Assembly (NCBI GenBank): GCA_011170375.1
Contig: DUEV01000002.1
Location: forward strand, 62,001-126,000
DNA from: Dehalococcoidia bacterium
GTDB taxonomy: Bacteria > Chloroflexota > Dehalococcoidia > Dehalococcoidales > Fen-1064
Direction: 5' to 3'
DNA length: 64,000 nt
Positions 25,964-35,035 of the stretch are shown piece by piece (positions within the stretch are counted from its first letter, which is position 1; each line of letters opens with the position of its first letter). The position numbers and the translations under genes are program-made. The notes below the pieces were generated by a model, which worked only from the letters and a program-made list of their open reading frames with translations, had not been told where the DNA came from and searched no databases.

Positions 25964-26794
25964 ATGTTAGTTGCCGGTATAGACGTTGGTGGCAAGAATG
26001 TGCATATCGTTCTCATGAAGGACGGCACGATGCTGGAGAAAGGTGCAGCACCAACCGGAATAAAGAAAGCAGAAGCAGTCGAGCAATTATACGATAAAGT
26101 GCTCCGGCAGGCAGGTTTGAAACGGGAGGATGTCGAGCACGTTGTCGCTACTGGTAGCTCTGGCCGCAGGGTTACTTTCGCTCAGGGAGTAATCCCCGAG
26201 GCTGCTGCTGATGCCCGTGCGGTAGTCCGACTTATTCCTTCGGCAAGGACTATCATCGATGTGGGAGCGGAAGAAGGCCGAGCGATAAAGATCAACTCCG
26301 AGGGTAGAGTGCTGGACTTTGCTATCAATGAGAAATGCGCTGCTGGGACCGGCACCTTTGTTGACACCATGGCCCGGGCTCTGGAGATAACGGTGGAGGA
26401 GATGGCCAAGGCCTCACTCCAGTCGACCCAATCTATCCCGATGAATGCCCAGTGTGCCGTTTTTGGTGAATCCGAGGTGGTCTCGCTGATTCATGCCAAG
26501 ACACCGAAGCACGATATCGCCCGGGCAGTACATGATGCGATAGCGGGACGGATTGGCTCGGTAGCCCGGATAGTAGGACTCGAAAAGGACGTTGTGATGA
26601 TTGGCGGTGTAGCTAAAAATACCGGCTTTGTTGAGTCGTTAAAAAGAGAGCTGGCTACGGACGTGCTAATACCGGACGAGCCAGATTTTGTGGGGGCTCT
26701 GGGGGCAGCAGTGGCGGCAGAGACCGGAGTAATCGAGGAAAAGGTCGAGACTCGAGTGGTGGAGCGGCAGGACTATGAAGAAAGCAGCAATTAA
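25964..26794 (+). CDS. bcrD: benzoyl-CoA reductase ATPase/activator subunit (BcrD/BzdP)
   Basis: 276 residues of the ASKHA BadF/BadG/BcrA/BcrD ATPase family. Phosphate-1 loop VAGIDVGGKNVHIVLM; cluster cysteine in NEKCAAGTGTFVDTMA; second cysteine in IPMNAQCAVFGESEVV; adenosine loop MIGGVAKNTGFVESL. Two such subunits bridge one [4Fe-4S] cluster and use ATP hydrolysis to push electrons to the BcrBC module. Its length matches the short BzdP form rather than the long BcrA of Thauera. Start is supported by GGAGAGGAG upstream. Confidence 0.9.
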   Translation: MLVAGIDVGGKNVHIVLMKDGTMLEKGAAPTGIKKAEAVEQLYDKVLRQAGLKREDVEHVVATGSSGRRVTFAQGVIPEAAADARAVVRLIPSARTIIDVGAEEGRAIKINSEGRVLDFAINEKCAAGTGTFVDTMARALEITVEEMAKASLQSTQSIPMNAQCAVFGESEVVSLIHAKTPKHDIARAVHDAIAGRIGSVARIVGLEKDVVMIGGVAKNTGFVESLKRELATDVLIPDEPDFVGALGAAVAAETGVIEEKVETRVVERQDYEESSN

Positions 26795-26824
26795 GCAAAC
26801 GCTTAATAATGGAGGTTCACCCCG

Positions 26825-27754
26825 ATGGCTGAGGAAGTGAGAGAATTCTGGAGGTGGCCGGAGTCCCACTGGGCAAATCCGGACATTGACTGGAAACAGG
26901 GTAAGATAATCACTTCTGGGGTTGATGTCGGTTCGGTAAGCACCCAGGCAGTAATTATGGTTGACGGGGAACTGTATGCTTTCAGCAGTACCCGTACTGG
27001 CTCAGACAGCCCAGACAGTGCCCTTAAGGGACTGAGCATCGCCCTGGAAGGGACCAGCATGACAGCGGACAACATCGACTACTGCATCGGCACTGGCTAC
27101 GGAAGGGTGAATGTACCCATGGCACAGCAGACGATAACTGAGATTGCCTGTCATGCCCGTGGGGCCAATTTTGTGTATGGCTCTGCCGTAAGGACAGTGA
27201 TGGACATGGGTGGGCAGGACTGCAAAGCTATTCGTTGCGACGAGCGAGGCAAGGTTATCAAGTTCATGATGAACGATAAGTGTGCCGCTGGGACCGGTCG
27301 GGGTATGGAGGTGTTTGCTGACCTTATAGGGGTACCTGTTTGGGAGATTGGCCCGCGCTCATTTCAGGTGGAAAAAGAGCCTCCCATGATAAGCAGTACC
27401 TGCGTCGTGTTCGCCAAGTCGGAAGTCGTCGGACTTCTCGAAGAAGGCGAGCCTGAGAATGATATTATCGCTGCTTACTGCGCCGCCATGGCCCACCGGA
27501 TTGTCGAGCTACTGAATCGTCTGGGAGTAGAGAAGGAGTTTGCCATCACCGGAGGCATAGCCAAAAACGAGGGGGTAGTGAAGCGACTGGAGAAGGAGAT
27601 AGATGTTAAGACCATGGAGAAGGTCTGGCACAACCCCGAATATAACTCCCGAAACTACCCATTCGACACACAGATTATTGGTGCCCTGGGGGCAGCCCTC
27701 TTCGCCATGGCCCTGCTGGAAAGAGGCAGAGTGAAGAGTGCCAGAAAGGCCTGA
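26825..27754 (+). CDS. bcrA: benzoyl-CoA reductase ATPase/activator subunit (BcrA/BzdQ)
   Basis: 309 residues, the second ASKHA ATPase subunit. An N-terminal extension (REFWRWPESHWANPDIDW) precedes the loop SGVDVGSVSTQAVIM. Cluster cysteine in NDKCAAGTGRGMEVF, second cysteine in SSTCVVFAKSEVVGLL, adenosine loop AITGGIAKNEGVV. The short length and the position after the BzdP-like gene fit BzdQ of the Azoarcus-type enzyme. It forms a heterodimer with BcrD. Confidence 0.9.
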   Translation: MAEEVREFWRWPESHWANPDIDWKQGKIITSGVDVGSVSTQAVIMVDGELYAFSSTRTGSDSPDSALKGLSIALEGTSMTADNIDYCIGTGYGRVNVPMAQQTITEIACHARGANFVYGSAVRTVMDMGGQDCKAIRCDERGKVIKFMMNDKCAAGTGRGMEVFADLIGVPVWEIGPRSFQVEKEPPMISSTCVVFAKSEVVGLLEEGEPENDIIAAYCAAMAHRIVELLNRLGVEKEFAITGGIAKNEGVVKRLEKEIDVKTMEKVWHNPEYNSRNYPFDTQIIGALGAALFAMALLERGRVKSARKA

Positions 27755-27762
27755 GGTAAAGG

Positions 27763-28077
27763 TTGTTAGCCAATTACGGTTTCAAAGACGGGTCGGGAGA
27801 TTGGTTCCTGGTAATCGACACCGACAAATGTGATGGTTGCGGTAAGTGCGAAGCGGCCTGCCCGGCAAACGTGCTTGAAGTGGGCCCCGATGAGTATGAT
27901 CCCTTTCGGGAAGAACCTGTGGCGAAGGTAAGAGAAGAGGAGCGTAAGAAGATTAGATATAGCTGTGCCAGTTGCCGACCTGGCTACGGTGAGGAACCCA
28001 CCCCATGTGTTATTGCCTGTGAATCAGGGGCTATTTATCACTCAGAGGGATGGAAGTTTTTATACGGCAAACAATAA
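27763..28077 (+). CDS. ferredoxin feeding benzoyl-CoA reductase (BzdM-like)
   Basis: 104 residues with two [4Fe-4S] sites: CDGCGKCEAACP and a second one with an expanded spacing, CASCRPGYGEEPTPCVIACESGAI. Start taken as TTG at 27763, with GAGGT just upstream; no ATG lies before the first cluster. In Azoarcus the ferredoxin bzdM directly follows bzdNOPQ, the same order as here, and is the electron donor of the reductase. It is followed by the BzdV-like oxidoreductase that would reduce it. Confidence 0.85.
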   Translation: MLANYGFKDGSGDWFLVIDTDKCDGCGKCEAACPANVLEVGPDEYDPFREEPVAKVREEERKKIRYSCASCRPGYGEEPTPCVIACESGAIYHSEGWKFLYGKQ

Positions 28078-28131
28078 CTCTGATTCATAATTAGGATTTT
28101 TTGACCTGCTCAGTGAAACCCAAGGACGAGC

Positions 28132-30627
28132 ATGATTAGTCTTACTATCGACGAAGTCAAGGTTACTGCTCCCGAGGGAATGACAATTCTGGAGGCCGCC
28201 CTACAGGCAGGCATTTATATCCCCCACATTTGCTCCCACCCCTTTCTGCCTGCGGTTGACGGTTTAAAACCAGCAGAATTCATCTATCAGGGTGAATTAC
28301 GCCTTGAGAATAAGAAGCCACACCTGGAATACGAGGGCTGCCAGCTCTGCGTGGTGGATATCGAGGGGGGTGAGGGCCTGCAGCGAGCCTGTAATGCCCC
28401 GGTGGTAGAAGGAATGGTGGTCTACACCGATACATTAGAGATTCAGGAATTCCGACGCGACCGTCTGATGGATATCTTGAGCAGGCATCCTCATGCCTGC
28501 CTCACCTGTGCCCAGAAGGAAGGCTGTGCCCGGTTTCCTTGCTCCACAAACGTGCCAGAGGAGGAGAGGTGCTGCCCTTTATTCGGCAAATGTGAGTTGC
28601 AGCGGGTAGCCGAGTATATCGGAATTAAGCCGGAGACCTCACGTTACGTCTTCAGAGACCTGCCTGTCATAGAGGACGAGCCTTTATTTAAGCACGACTA
28701 CAACCTCTGCATCGGATGTACCCGCTGTATCCGGGTCTGTCGGGATGTACTGGGAGTGGGGGCCCTCGATTTCGTCTTCGATGAGGATGGACAAGTAACT
28801 GTAGGCACGGTGTGTCCCGCCCTCAGAGAGTCTGCTTGCCGGTTCTGTACTGCCTGTGTGGAGGTCTGCCCCACTGGTGCCTTGCTGGATAAAGAGGAAT
28901 TCACAGAAGCTCCTTGCCAGACCTCTTGCCCTGCTGGAGTAGATGTCCCCCGCTACGTGAATCTTCTAAGTGAGGGGGAATTCGCTGAAGCTGCCGCCGT
29001 CATACGCGAGGCCGTGCCCTTCCCCCGGGTGCTGGGATACATTTGCCTCCATGACTGTGAGCTAAAGTGCCGCCGTGGAGATTTGAATGAGCCGATTGCC
29101 ATCAGGGCCTTGAAGAGATTCGCCGCCGAACACGACGACAGGCGTTGGAAAGAGAAGCTCAAACCAGTCACTGCTACGGGTAAGAAGGTGGCCGTAGTGG
29201 GGTCGGGGCCGGCGGGGCTAAGCGTCGCTTACTATCTAAACAGACTAGGACACGCGGTTACAATATTTGAAGCTGCGTCAAAGCCTGGCGGGATGATGCA
29301 GACCGCCATTCCCCGGTTCCTGCTGCCTCAAGAAGTACTCGATGAGGAAATCAAGGAGATTATCAGTTCTGGCATCGAGCTCAGACTGAGCAGTCCGGTG
29401 GAGAGTATTAGCAGCCTTCTTGAAGAGGGGTACGATGCCGCCCTATTGGCCATTGGTTTACAGGAAGGAAGTAAAGTATCCATCCCGGGCAGCGATCTGG
29501 AAAATGTCCTCATCGGTCTTGATTTCCTGAGGGATGTCAGCGAGGGGAAAAAGGTCAGCCTAGGTCAAAAGGTGCTGGTTCTTGGGGGTGGTGGAGTGGC
29601 TTGCGATGTGGCACGGACTGCCAAACGTCTTGGAGCTCCACTGGTATCCATGGTCTGCCTGGAGTCTCGAGAAACCATACCTGCCCCTTCGCATGATATC
29701 AGTCAGACAGAGGACGAAAGGATAGAGATTATCCCCTTTCGCTCCTTTAAGCAAATTCTTGGCGAAGACAATCGGGTTAAGGGCGTGGAATGTCTCCAGG
29801 TAAAACGGGTGGAGTTCGATGAAAACGGAAAGCTCCACCTGGAGACGGTGCCTGATTCGGAGCACACCCTAGAAGCCGATACAGTCATCTTTGCCATTGG
29901 TCAAGCACTTGACTGCCAGTTTGCCGAGAAAAATGGACTCGAGCTCAGCCGCTGGGGCACAGTAAAGGCCTCTCCAGAATATCCAGAGACCAGCCTGAAA
30001 GAGGTATTCGTCAGTGGTGACGCTTTAACTGGTCCTGCTTCAGTTATCGAAGCTGTTGCTACCGGCAGGAGAGCAGCCATCTCAATCGACCAATACCTTG
30101 GTGGGGGAGGTATCCTGAAAGAAGACCTGAGCGACAAAGAAGTCCCATCCTATTTGGGTCGGATAGAGAGCTTTGCAGAAAAAGCCAGAATAAATCCTCC
30201 TCTTCTCCCTGCTGAAGAGCGAGCGTGTTCTTTTGAGACAGTGGAGCTTTCTCTGGATGCCGAGCAGGCAGTGGCTGAGAGTAATCGTTGCCTCAGGTGT
30301 AACCTGAGAGCCAGTATTTCCAAACCCGTTTTACCCCCGCAGCAAAAGCTATGGGTAGAGTTCAACCTTGAAAACGTAAATCAGGCGCCTGAGTCGGAGG
30401 GAGTCTATCGGCTGCTGGATGAACAGGAGAACGTCATTTATATAAAAGGAGCCATGAACCTGCGTCAGGAGCTTGAGGAACAGCTAGAGCTACGTGAAAC
30501 GGCCTGCTACTTCGCCTACGAAGAGGAGCCAATGTACACCCAGCGAGAGAGCCAGCTCTTGCAGCAATACATTGCCGAGCATGGCCAAATGCCCGAAGGA
30601 AATCAGGAGCTAGATGACCTCTTTTGA
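28132..30627 (+). CDS. BzdV-like NAD(P)H:ferredoxin oxidoreductase with extra C-terminal domain
   Basis: 831 residues. Domains in order: N-terminal [2Fe-2S] ferredoxin-like (1-110; HICSHPF...CQLCVVD...RACNAPV), NuoG-type His/Cys cluster (HPHACLTCAQKEGCARFPC), two 4Fe-4S motifs (CIGCTRCIRVC and CRFCTACVEVCP), then a GltD-like part with TSCPAGVDVPRYV, FAD loop VVGSGPAGLSVAYYL and NAD(P) loop VLGGGGVACDVART. The last 85 residues (from about 745) form a GIY-YIG-like element, SEGVYRLLDEQENVIYIKG. It would transfer electrons from NAD(P)H or another donor to ferredoxin for the benzoyl-CoA reductase. It ends the reductase set bcrCBDA-ferredoxin-bzdV. Confidence 0.88.
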   Translation: MISLTIDEVKVTAPEGMTILEAALQAGIYIPHICSHPFLPAVDGLKPAEFIYQGELRLENKKPHLEYEGCQLCVVDIEGGEGLQRACNAPVVEGMVVYTDTLEIQEFRRDRLMDILSRHPHACLTCAQKEGCARFPCSTNVPEEERCCPLFGKCELQRVAEYIGIKPETSRYVFRDLPVIEDEPLFKHDYNLCIGCTRCIRVCRDVLGVGALDFVFDEDGQVTVGTVCPALRESACRFCTACVEVCPTGALLDKEEFTEAPCQTSCPAGVDVPRYVNLLSEGEFAEAAAVIREAVPFPRVLGYICLHDCELKCRRGDLNEPIAIRALKRFAAEHDDRRWKEKLKPVTATGKKVAVVGSGPAGLSVAYYLNRLGHAVTIFEAASKPGGMMQTAIPRFLLPQEVLDEEIKEIISSGIELRLSSPVESISSLLEEGYDAALLAIGLQEGSKVSIPGSDLENVLIGLDFLRDVSEGKKVSLGQKVLVLGGGGVACDVARTAKRLGAPLVSMVCLESRETIPAPSHDISQTEDERIEIIPFRSFKQILGEDNRVKGVECLQVKRVEFDENGKLHLETVPDSEHTLEADTVIFAIGQALDCQFAEKNGLELSRWGTVKASPEYPETSLKEVFVSGDALTGPASVIEAVATGRRAAISIDQYLGGGGILKEDLSDKEVPSYLGRIESFAEKARINPPLLPAEERACSFETVELSLDAEQAVAESNRCLRCNLRASISKPVLPPQQKLWVEFNLENVNQAPESEGVYRLLDEQENVIYIKGAMNLRQELEEQLELRETACYFAYEEEPMYTQRESQLLQQYIAEHGQMPEGNQELDDLF

Positions 30628-30657
30628 TTCAGTAAATTCTTACTATGGGAGGTAAAA

Positions 30658-31845
30658 ATGACCGAAAGGAACGCCTGTATTGTCGGAGGTGGCATGTGCA
30701 AGTGGGGTGTCAGGGAGGCAAGCTATATAGACATGGTTCAGGAAGCAGCCAAGGAATGCCTCGATGATATCCCCGGGCTGAAGCCAAAAGATATCGACGG
30801 CCTGCTTTTTGCCTCTGCCTTCGTGGGAAGACGGTCGGTCCAGGCCAACACGGCTCCTGTTGTTGCTGAGAGACTGGGACTAAAACCCACATCAATCTGT
30901 GCCAGGGTAGATGTCCTGTGTGCCAGTGGAAGCACCGGAATTCTCCTAGCAACAGGACTCGTAGAGAGCGGGATGTCCGACATAGTGATGGTAGTAGGCG
31001 GCGAAAAGCTTTATACCCCCGAGAGATGGCAGGTGCAGTATGACGAAATTGCTGCCATAGACCATGATTGGGACTCTCCGCAGGGCATCGGTCCTCCTCC
31101 GATATGGTTTGCCCTGACTGCCAAGGAGCATATGAAATACTACGGCACCAGAAGGGAACAGTTTGGGACAGTATCGATAATTAATTACGACTATGGTTTC
31201 AGCAATCTAAAAGGTCACTTCCAGAGGCAACTGACGATGGATGACGTCCTTAATGCTGCTGAAATAGCCGCACCTCTTAATCTGTACGATTGCTGTCCGC
31301 TGAGCGACGGCTCGGCAACCGTAATTATTGCCTCCGAGGAAAAAGCAAAAGAGCTCAGCGATAGACCCCCCGTTTATATCCTGGGAGGGGCCCAAACATC
31401 ACTGCACAGCGTAACTGCCAACTGGCCGGGGGACCACCTGGGAGACTGGCCACACCTGAGACTGGCAGCCGAAAAGGCCTATGAGAGAGCCAAGATAGAC
31501 TCTAAAGAAGTCGATGTCGCTCAAGTACATGATTGTTTCAGCATTTCTGAGATTATCGAATTAGAAGAACTGGGGTTCTGTCCAAAGGGTGAAGGCGGGC
31601 CTTTCGTGGAATCAGGTCAGACGAAGATCGGGGGCAGTATTCCCGCGAACACCGATGGTGGTCTGATATCCTGCGGGCATCCCTTTGGTGCAACCGGGAT
31701 TCGTCAGGCTATGGAGATTCTGAAGCAACTCCAGGGAAGAGCCACCAATCAGATTGAAGATGCTGCGGTTGGCCTTACTCACAACCTGAGCGGCGTCAAC
31801 GTGGAGCATACAATTGTCATCTACAGCAGAGAACCGAGGAAATAG
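30658..31845 (+). CDS. thiolase-family acyltransferase (SCP-x/BbsB-like)
   Basis: 395 residues. The active-site cysteine is in RVDVLCASGSTGILLATG, a histidine in VAQVHDCFSISEIIELEELG, and the second catalytic motif is DGGLISCGHPFGATGIRQ. This subgroup works together with a small DUF35 zinc/OB protein, which is encoded 12 bases downstream. Likely reaction: CoA-dependent cleavage of a 3-oxoacyl-CoA, for example in beta-oxidation of the ring-opened product or, as in the BbsAB pair, of an aryl-substituted intermediate. The specific substrate is unknown. Confidence 0.85.
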   Translation: MTERNACIVGGGMCKWGVREASYIDMVQEAAKECLDDIPGLKPKDIDGLLFASAFVGRRSVQANTAPVVAERLGLKPTSICARVDVLCASGSTGILLATGLVESGMSDIVMVVGGEKLYTPERWQVQYDEIAAIDHDWDSPQGIGPPPIWFALTAKEHMKYYGTRREQFGTVSIINYDYGFSNLKGHFQRQLTMDDVLNAAEIAAPLNLYDCCPLSDGSATVIIASEEKAKELSDRPPVYILGGAQTSLHSVTANWPGDHLGDWPHLRLAAEKAYERAKIDSKEVDVAQVHDCFSISEIIELEELGFCPKGEGGPFVESGQTKIGGSIPANTDGGLISCGHPFGATGIRQAMEILKQLQGRATNQIEDAAVGLTHNLSGVNVEHTIVIYSREPRK

Positions 31846-31857
31846 AGGAGGCAGGCA

Positions 31858-32355
31858 ATGGCGGTATCAGGGATACCTTTTTTAGAGGGACGATATTCCC
31901 CTACTTTCGACCTGTGGCCGATAGAGGCCAAGGAGTTCAACCGGATTCATACATTCTATGAGAACCTTCGTGAAGGTAAGTTCACCACAACCAAATGCAA
32001 GCAATGCGGACGGGAGTCATATCCACCTCGCGTGATATGCCCGGAGTGTTACTCTGATGAGCTTCAGTGGATCGAGCTACCGAAGAAGGGGAAGGTGAAA
32101 GCCGTCGTGGAGAAGCTGGGAGGCGTCCCGATATGCTTCGAGCCACCACTAATTGATGCCTGGATTGACCTGGGTGAGGGGAGTCCTGTCAGACACGTGC
32201 TCAGCCGGGTAATAAACTGCCCCCCAGAAAGCCTCAAAGAAGGTGACGAAGTCCAGCTGGTGGTATTTGAGGTTCCCTCCCATCCTATTGAAATCAGGCG
32301 GGAGACCATAATGGCCGAGAGGGTATTCTTCGCCTTTGAGCCTGCAAAGAAATAG
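31858..32355 (+). CDS. DUF35 OB-fold/zinc-ribbon partner of the thiolase
   Basis: 165 residues. A rubredoxin-like zinc ribbon (TKCKQCGRESYPPRVICPECYSDEL, four cysteines) is followed by the DUF35 OB fold (LQWIELPKKGKVKAVVEKLGGVPICFEPPL...GDEVQLVVFEV). In known cases such proteins bind the thiolase and help to place the acyl-CoA. The start is supported by GGAGGC upstream. It is last in the run of plus-strand genes from 22609 and convergent with the first glycyl radical enzyme. Confidence 0.88.
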   Translation: MAVSGIPFLEGRYSPTFDLWPIEAKEFNRIHTFYENLREGKFTTTKCKQCGRESYPPRVICPECYSDELQWIELPKKGKVKAVVEKLGGVPICFEPPLIDAWIDLGEGSPVRHVLSRVINCPPESLKEGDEVQLVVFEVPSHPIEIRRETIMAERVFFAFEPAKK

Positions 32356-32401
32356 GTTGGAAATAGCGCTCAGGGTAATATCCCCTCCGCTTCTGCCTTC
32401 T

Positions 32402-34810
32402 TCATGTAGAATGGTATTCCATCCGGGATATGATATCATCCTGAATTGCCTTGGTTAGCTGTACAAAGTAAGCACTATAACCAGCCACTCTTACAATTAA
32501 GTCACGATATTTCTCCGGGTTATTTTGAGCTTCCACCAATGTCTCCCTGCTGATAACATTGAACTGAATATGCTTGCCATTCATGCTGAAATAGGTCTTT
32601 ATCAAGTCGGACAGCTTTCTCAAGTCTTCAGTCCCCTGCAACGCCGATGGATGGAACTTCACGTTCAGCAATGTTGACTGGAAGGGTGTCTGGTCTACTG
32701 CGGCACAACTTCTAATCAGTGCCGTCGGGCCATGAGTATCTTTACCCTGCGCGGCCGATACTGTACCATCAGCCAGGTTTTCTCCAGCATATCTACCATC
32801 GGGAGTAGCACCAACCAGGGAACCACCTGGCCCATGCGCTGTGATCGAGACGCCCGCTGGCTTTATTGTCCCTCCCCAAACTGTATGAAAACTTACCGCT
32901 GTATCAGTCCAAAACTTATAAAGTTCTCCGGCAATCAAATCTACATACTCATCGCCATTTCCAAACTTGGGTGCTGCCAGAAACAGCTTTCTCATTTCTC
33001 CGTATCCATCTCCCTGCCAGTCTGCCGCGAGGGCAGCCTTCAGCTCCCTCATGGGTACCCTCTTTTCATCAAAGACAAGCTTATTGACGGCCGCCATTGA
33101 GTCCGCGACGTTTATCATGCCAACCGCATTCAAGCATGCCCCATTCTCAAGCGGTAAAGTGCGGTTAAAGATATCTTTCCCTTCCTTGATGGCATCGGCA
33201 AAAAGTATAGAGGCGATGGGAGAAGCCTGGAGGTAACTCAGGTGTTTCAACAGAATATTGTGTTCCTCTGCCGCCATACTCATAAAATAGCCAAGCTGTT
33301 TCTTAAATGCTCCCATGAAGTCATCAAATGACTCGAAGCTCTCAGGGTCACCAGTCTTGAGGCCGACCTGGTCCCCGGTATTCGGGTCAATGCCATTGTG
33401 CATAAAAACGTCAAAGACCAGAGGCACAATGAACATGCCGTAGGCCATAGTACTACCTGATTTGCCCGGTACATTACCTTCAAGGCATCCACCCAAAGCG
33501 TAATTACGCGCCTCTTCAAGCGGGACGCCCTGGTTAACAAAATACTCGATATAAGACTTGTCACCAACGAAGGCAGGCATCCCAACACCAGTCCTTACCA
33601 CCTCAAGTGCTTTGAGCATAAGCTCATCAGGTGTCCCTTCATGGACCCTGACTGTTACAGTATGGTGAGGGGTCTGGCAGTCCTTGGCCGCTTCGAGAAT
33701 CAAGTAGGACAGCTCATTGGTAGCATCTTTGCCATCGGGCGTTACCCCACCGATTACCCAGTTGTTCCACCTGGCCATTCCTGCCCACTTATCACGCTGC
33801 ATCTGGCCGCCCGCAATACCGTTTACTTGCATAACCTTAATTCGAAGACACTCCAGTAACTCCAGCACTTCTTCGTCGGTGATTCTGCCCTCTTCTTTAT
33901 CCTTCTTGTAGTACGGGTACATATACTGGTCAAACCTGCCGCCGGCTGTAGTTCCTCCAGCAATCGTTACCCAGATAAACCAGAAGGACTGCATCGCCTC
34001 GTAAAACGTCCTTGGTGGATTAGCCGGTACCCAACTGCACGTTTCCGCTATCCTCTCCAGCTCTTTCTTTCGTACCGGGTCTTTTTCTTTAGCTGCCATT
34101 TTTGCCGCCAGGTCAGCGAATCTTCCGGCGATGCGAACAAGAGCAATGCTGGCAATGATTACCGCATTTAGAAAATATGCCTTCTCTATAGATTCAGCAC
34201 CCATAAATCTCAGGTTTCGCAGCTCTTCTTCCGCATCCCCTATTACTTTATTGAGACCATTATCGATTGCTATCGCAAAGTCCGGAACGTCCAAGCCTCG
34301 CGCAGCGCCGACACCGGACGACGCACCCCAACCACTTCCAGCAGCACCATATCCGCGTGCTTCTTCTCTCTTTTTCCATGGTGGGAGGAGAATTCCCGAT
34401 TTGATGAAAGGCCACAACCTTTCGTCGTCGTACAAGGATCCCCTTCTGAAATTGAGATTCGCCGCTCTGGTCTTCCAGTAATCATCCAACGACCTTAGTT
34501 CAGCTTCATCCTCGTCAGAAAGTACTAACCCTTGTTTTCTAAGCCCGACCATTTCTTCCTCAGGCCATGTTGGGCAGGCAGCCTCAAGGCCCCATGGTTT
34601 GGCTGCCACGTTACCTACAATGAGTTCGCCGTCGTCGATGAAGATGGTCCTCTTGTCCAGGTAGTTGGCGAACGCTTTCGCTGACCTTAGAATTCGCGGC
34701 AGTTCCTCTGTCTCTTTCCACGACTCTGTAATTAACCGAACCCTTTCAATACAGATTGGATATTTCTCCAAGTCAATACATTCCTTCAGTTTCTTTACTC
34801 TGTCGTTCAT
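32402..34810 (-). CDS. glycyl radical enzyme 1 (PFL/dehydratase-like)
   Basis: 802 residues with an N-terminal PFL-like domain and C-terminal glycine-radical domain. Thiyl cysteine in NYALGGCLEGN (C442) with the Glu two residues on (E444), the GCxE pattern of C-C, C-O or C-S bond-cleaving members such as diol dehydratases and arylacetate decarboxylases. Radical glycine in RVAGYSAYF (about G777, 26 residues from the end). It has no double cysteine as in pyruvate formate-lyase and no companion small subunits as for benzylsuccinate synthase. The substrate is unknown. Activation would come from the radical SAM protein at 43138-44070. It is divergent from glycyl radical enzyme 2. Confidence 0.9.
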   Translation of the reverse strand: MNDRVKKLKECIDLEKYPICIERVRLITESWKETEELPRILRSAKAFANYLDKRTIFIDDGELIVGNVAAKPWGLEAACPTWPEEEMVGLRKQGLVLSDEDEAELRSLDDYWKTRAANLNFRRGSLYDDERLWPFIKSGILLPPWKKREEARGYGAAGSGWGASSGVGAARGLDVPDFAIAIDNGLNKVIGDAEEELRNLRFMGAESIEKAYFLNAVIIASIALVRIAGRFADLAAKMAAKEKDPVRKKELERIAETCSWVPANPPRTFYEAMQSFWFIWVTIAGGTTAGGRFDQYMYPYYKKDKEEGRITDEEVLELLECLRIKVMQVNGIAGGQMQRDKWAGMARWNNWVIGGVTPDGKDATNELSYLILEAAKDCQTPHHTVTVRVHEGTPDELMLKALEVVRTGVGMPAFVGDKSYIEYFVNQGVPLEEARNYALGGCLEGNVPGKSGSTMAYGMFIVPLVFDVFMHNGIDPNTGDQVGLKTGDPESFESFDDFMGAFKKQLGYFMSMAAEEHNILLKHLSYLQASPIASILFADAIKEGKDIFNRTLPLENGACLNAVGMINVADSMAAVNKLVFDEKRVPMRELKAALAADWQGDGYGEMRKLFLAAPKFGNGDEYVDLIAGELYKFWTDTAVSFHTVWGGTIKPAGVSITAHGPGGSLVGATPDGRYAGENLADGTVSAAQGKDTHGPTALIRSCAAVDQTPFQSTLLNVKFHPSALQGTEDLRKLSDLIKTYFSMNGKHIQFNVISRETLVEAQNNPEKYRDLIVRVAGYSAYFVQLTKAIQDDIISRMEYHST

Positions 34811-35035
34811 TGCTACCTCCCGGCTACAATCGCGAAATCTTTGTTCAGCTCAGTCACCACATATCTACTCAGAGTATACCACTCTACCACTTTTAAAAGC
34901 ACATCGTACGGTGTTTATTGATGCGAGCAAGGCATGCTCCTCCGTGTTATACTTATATTATCAAGTGAGGTTATGCTCGTCGACCGAGGCGACGACCAGT
35001 GGAAATGAGACTATTATCATCCTGGTCAGGAGGCA

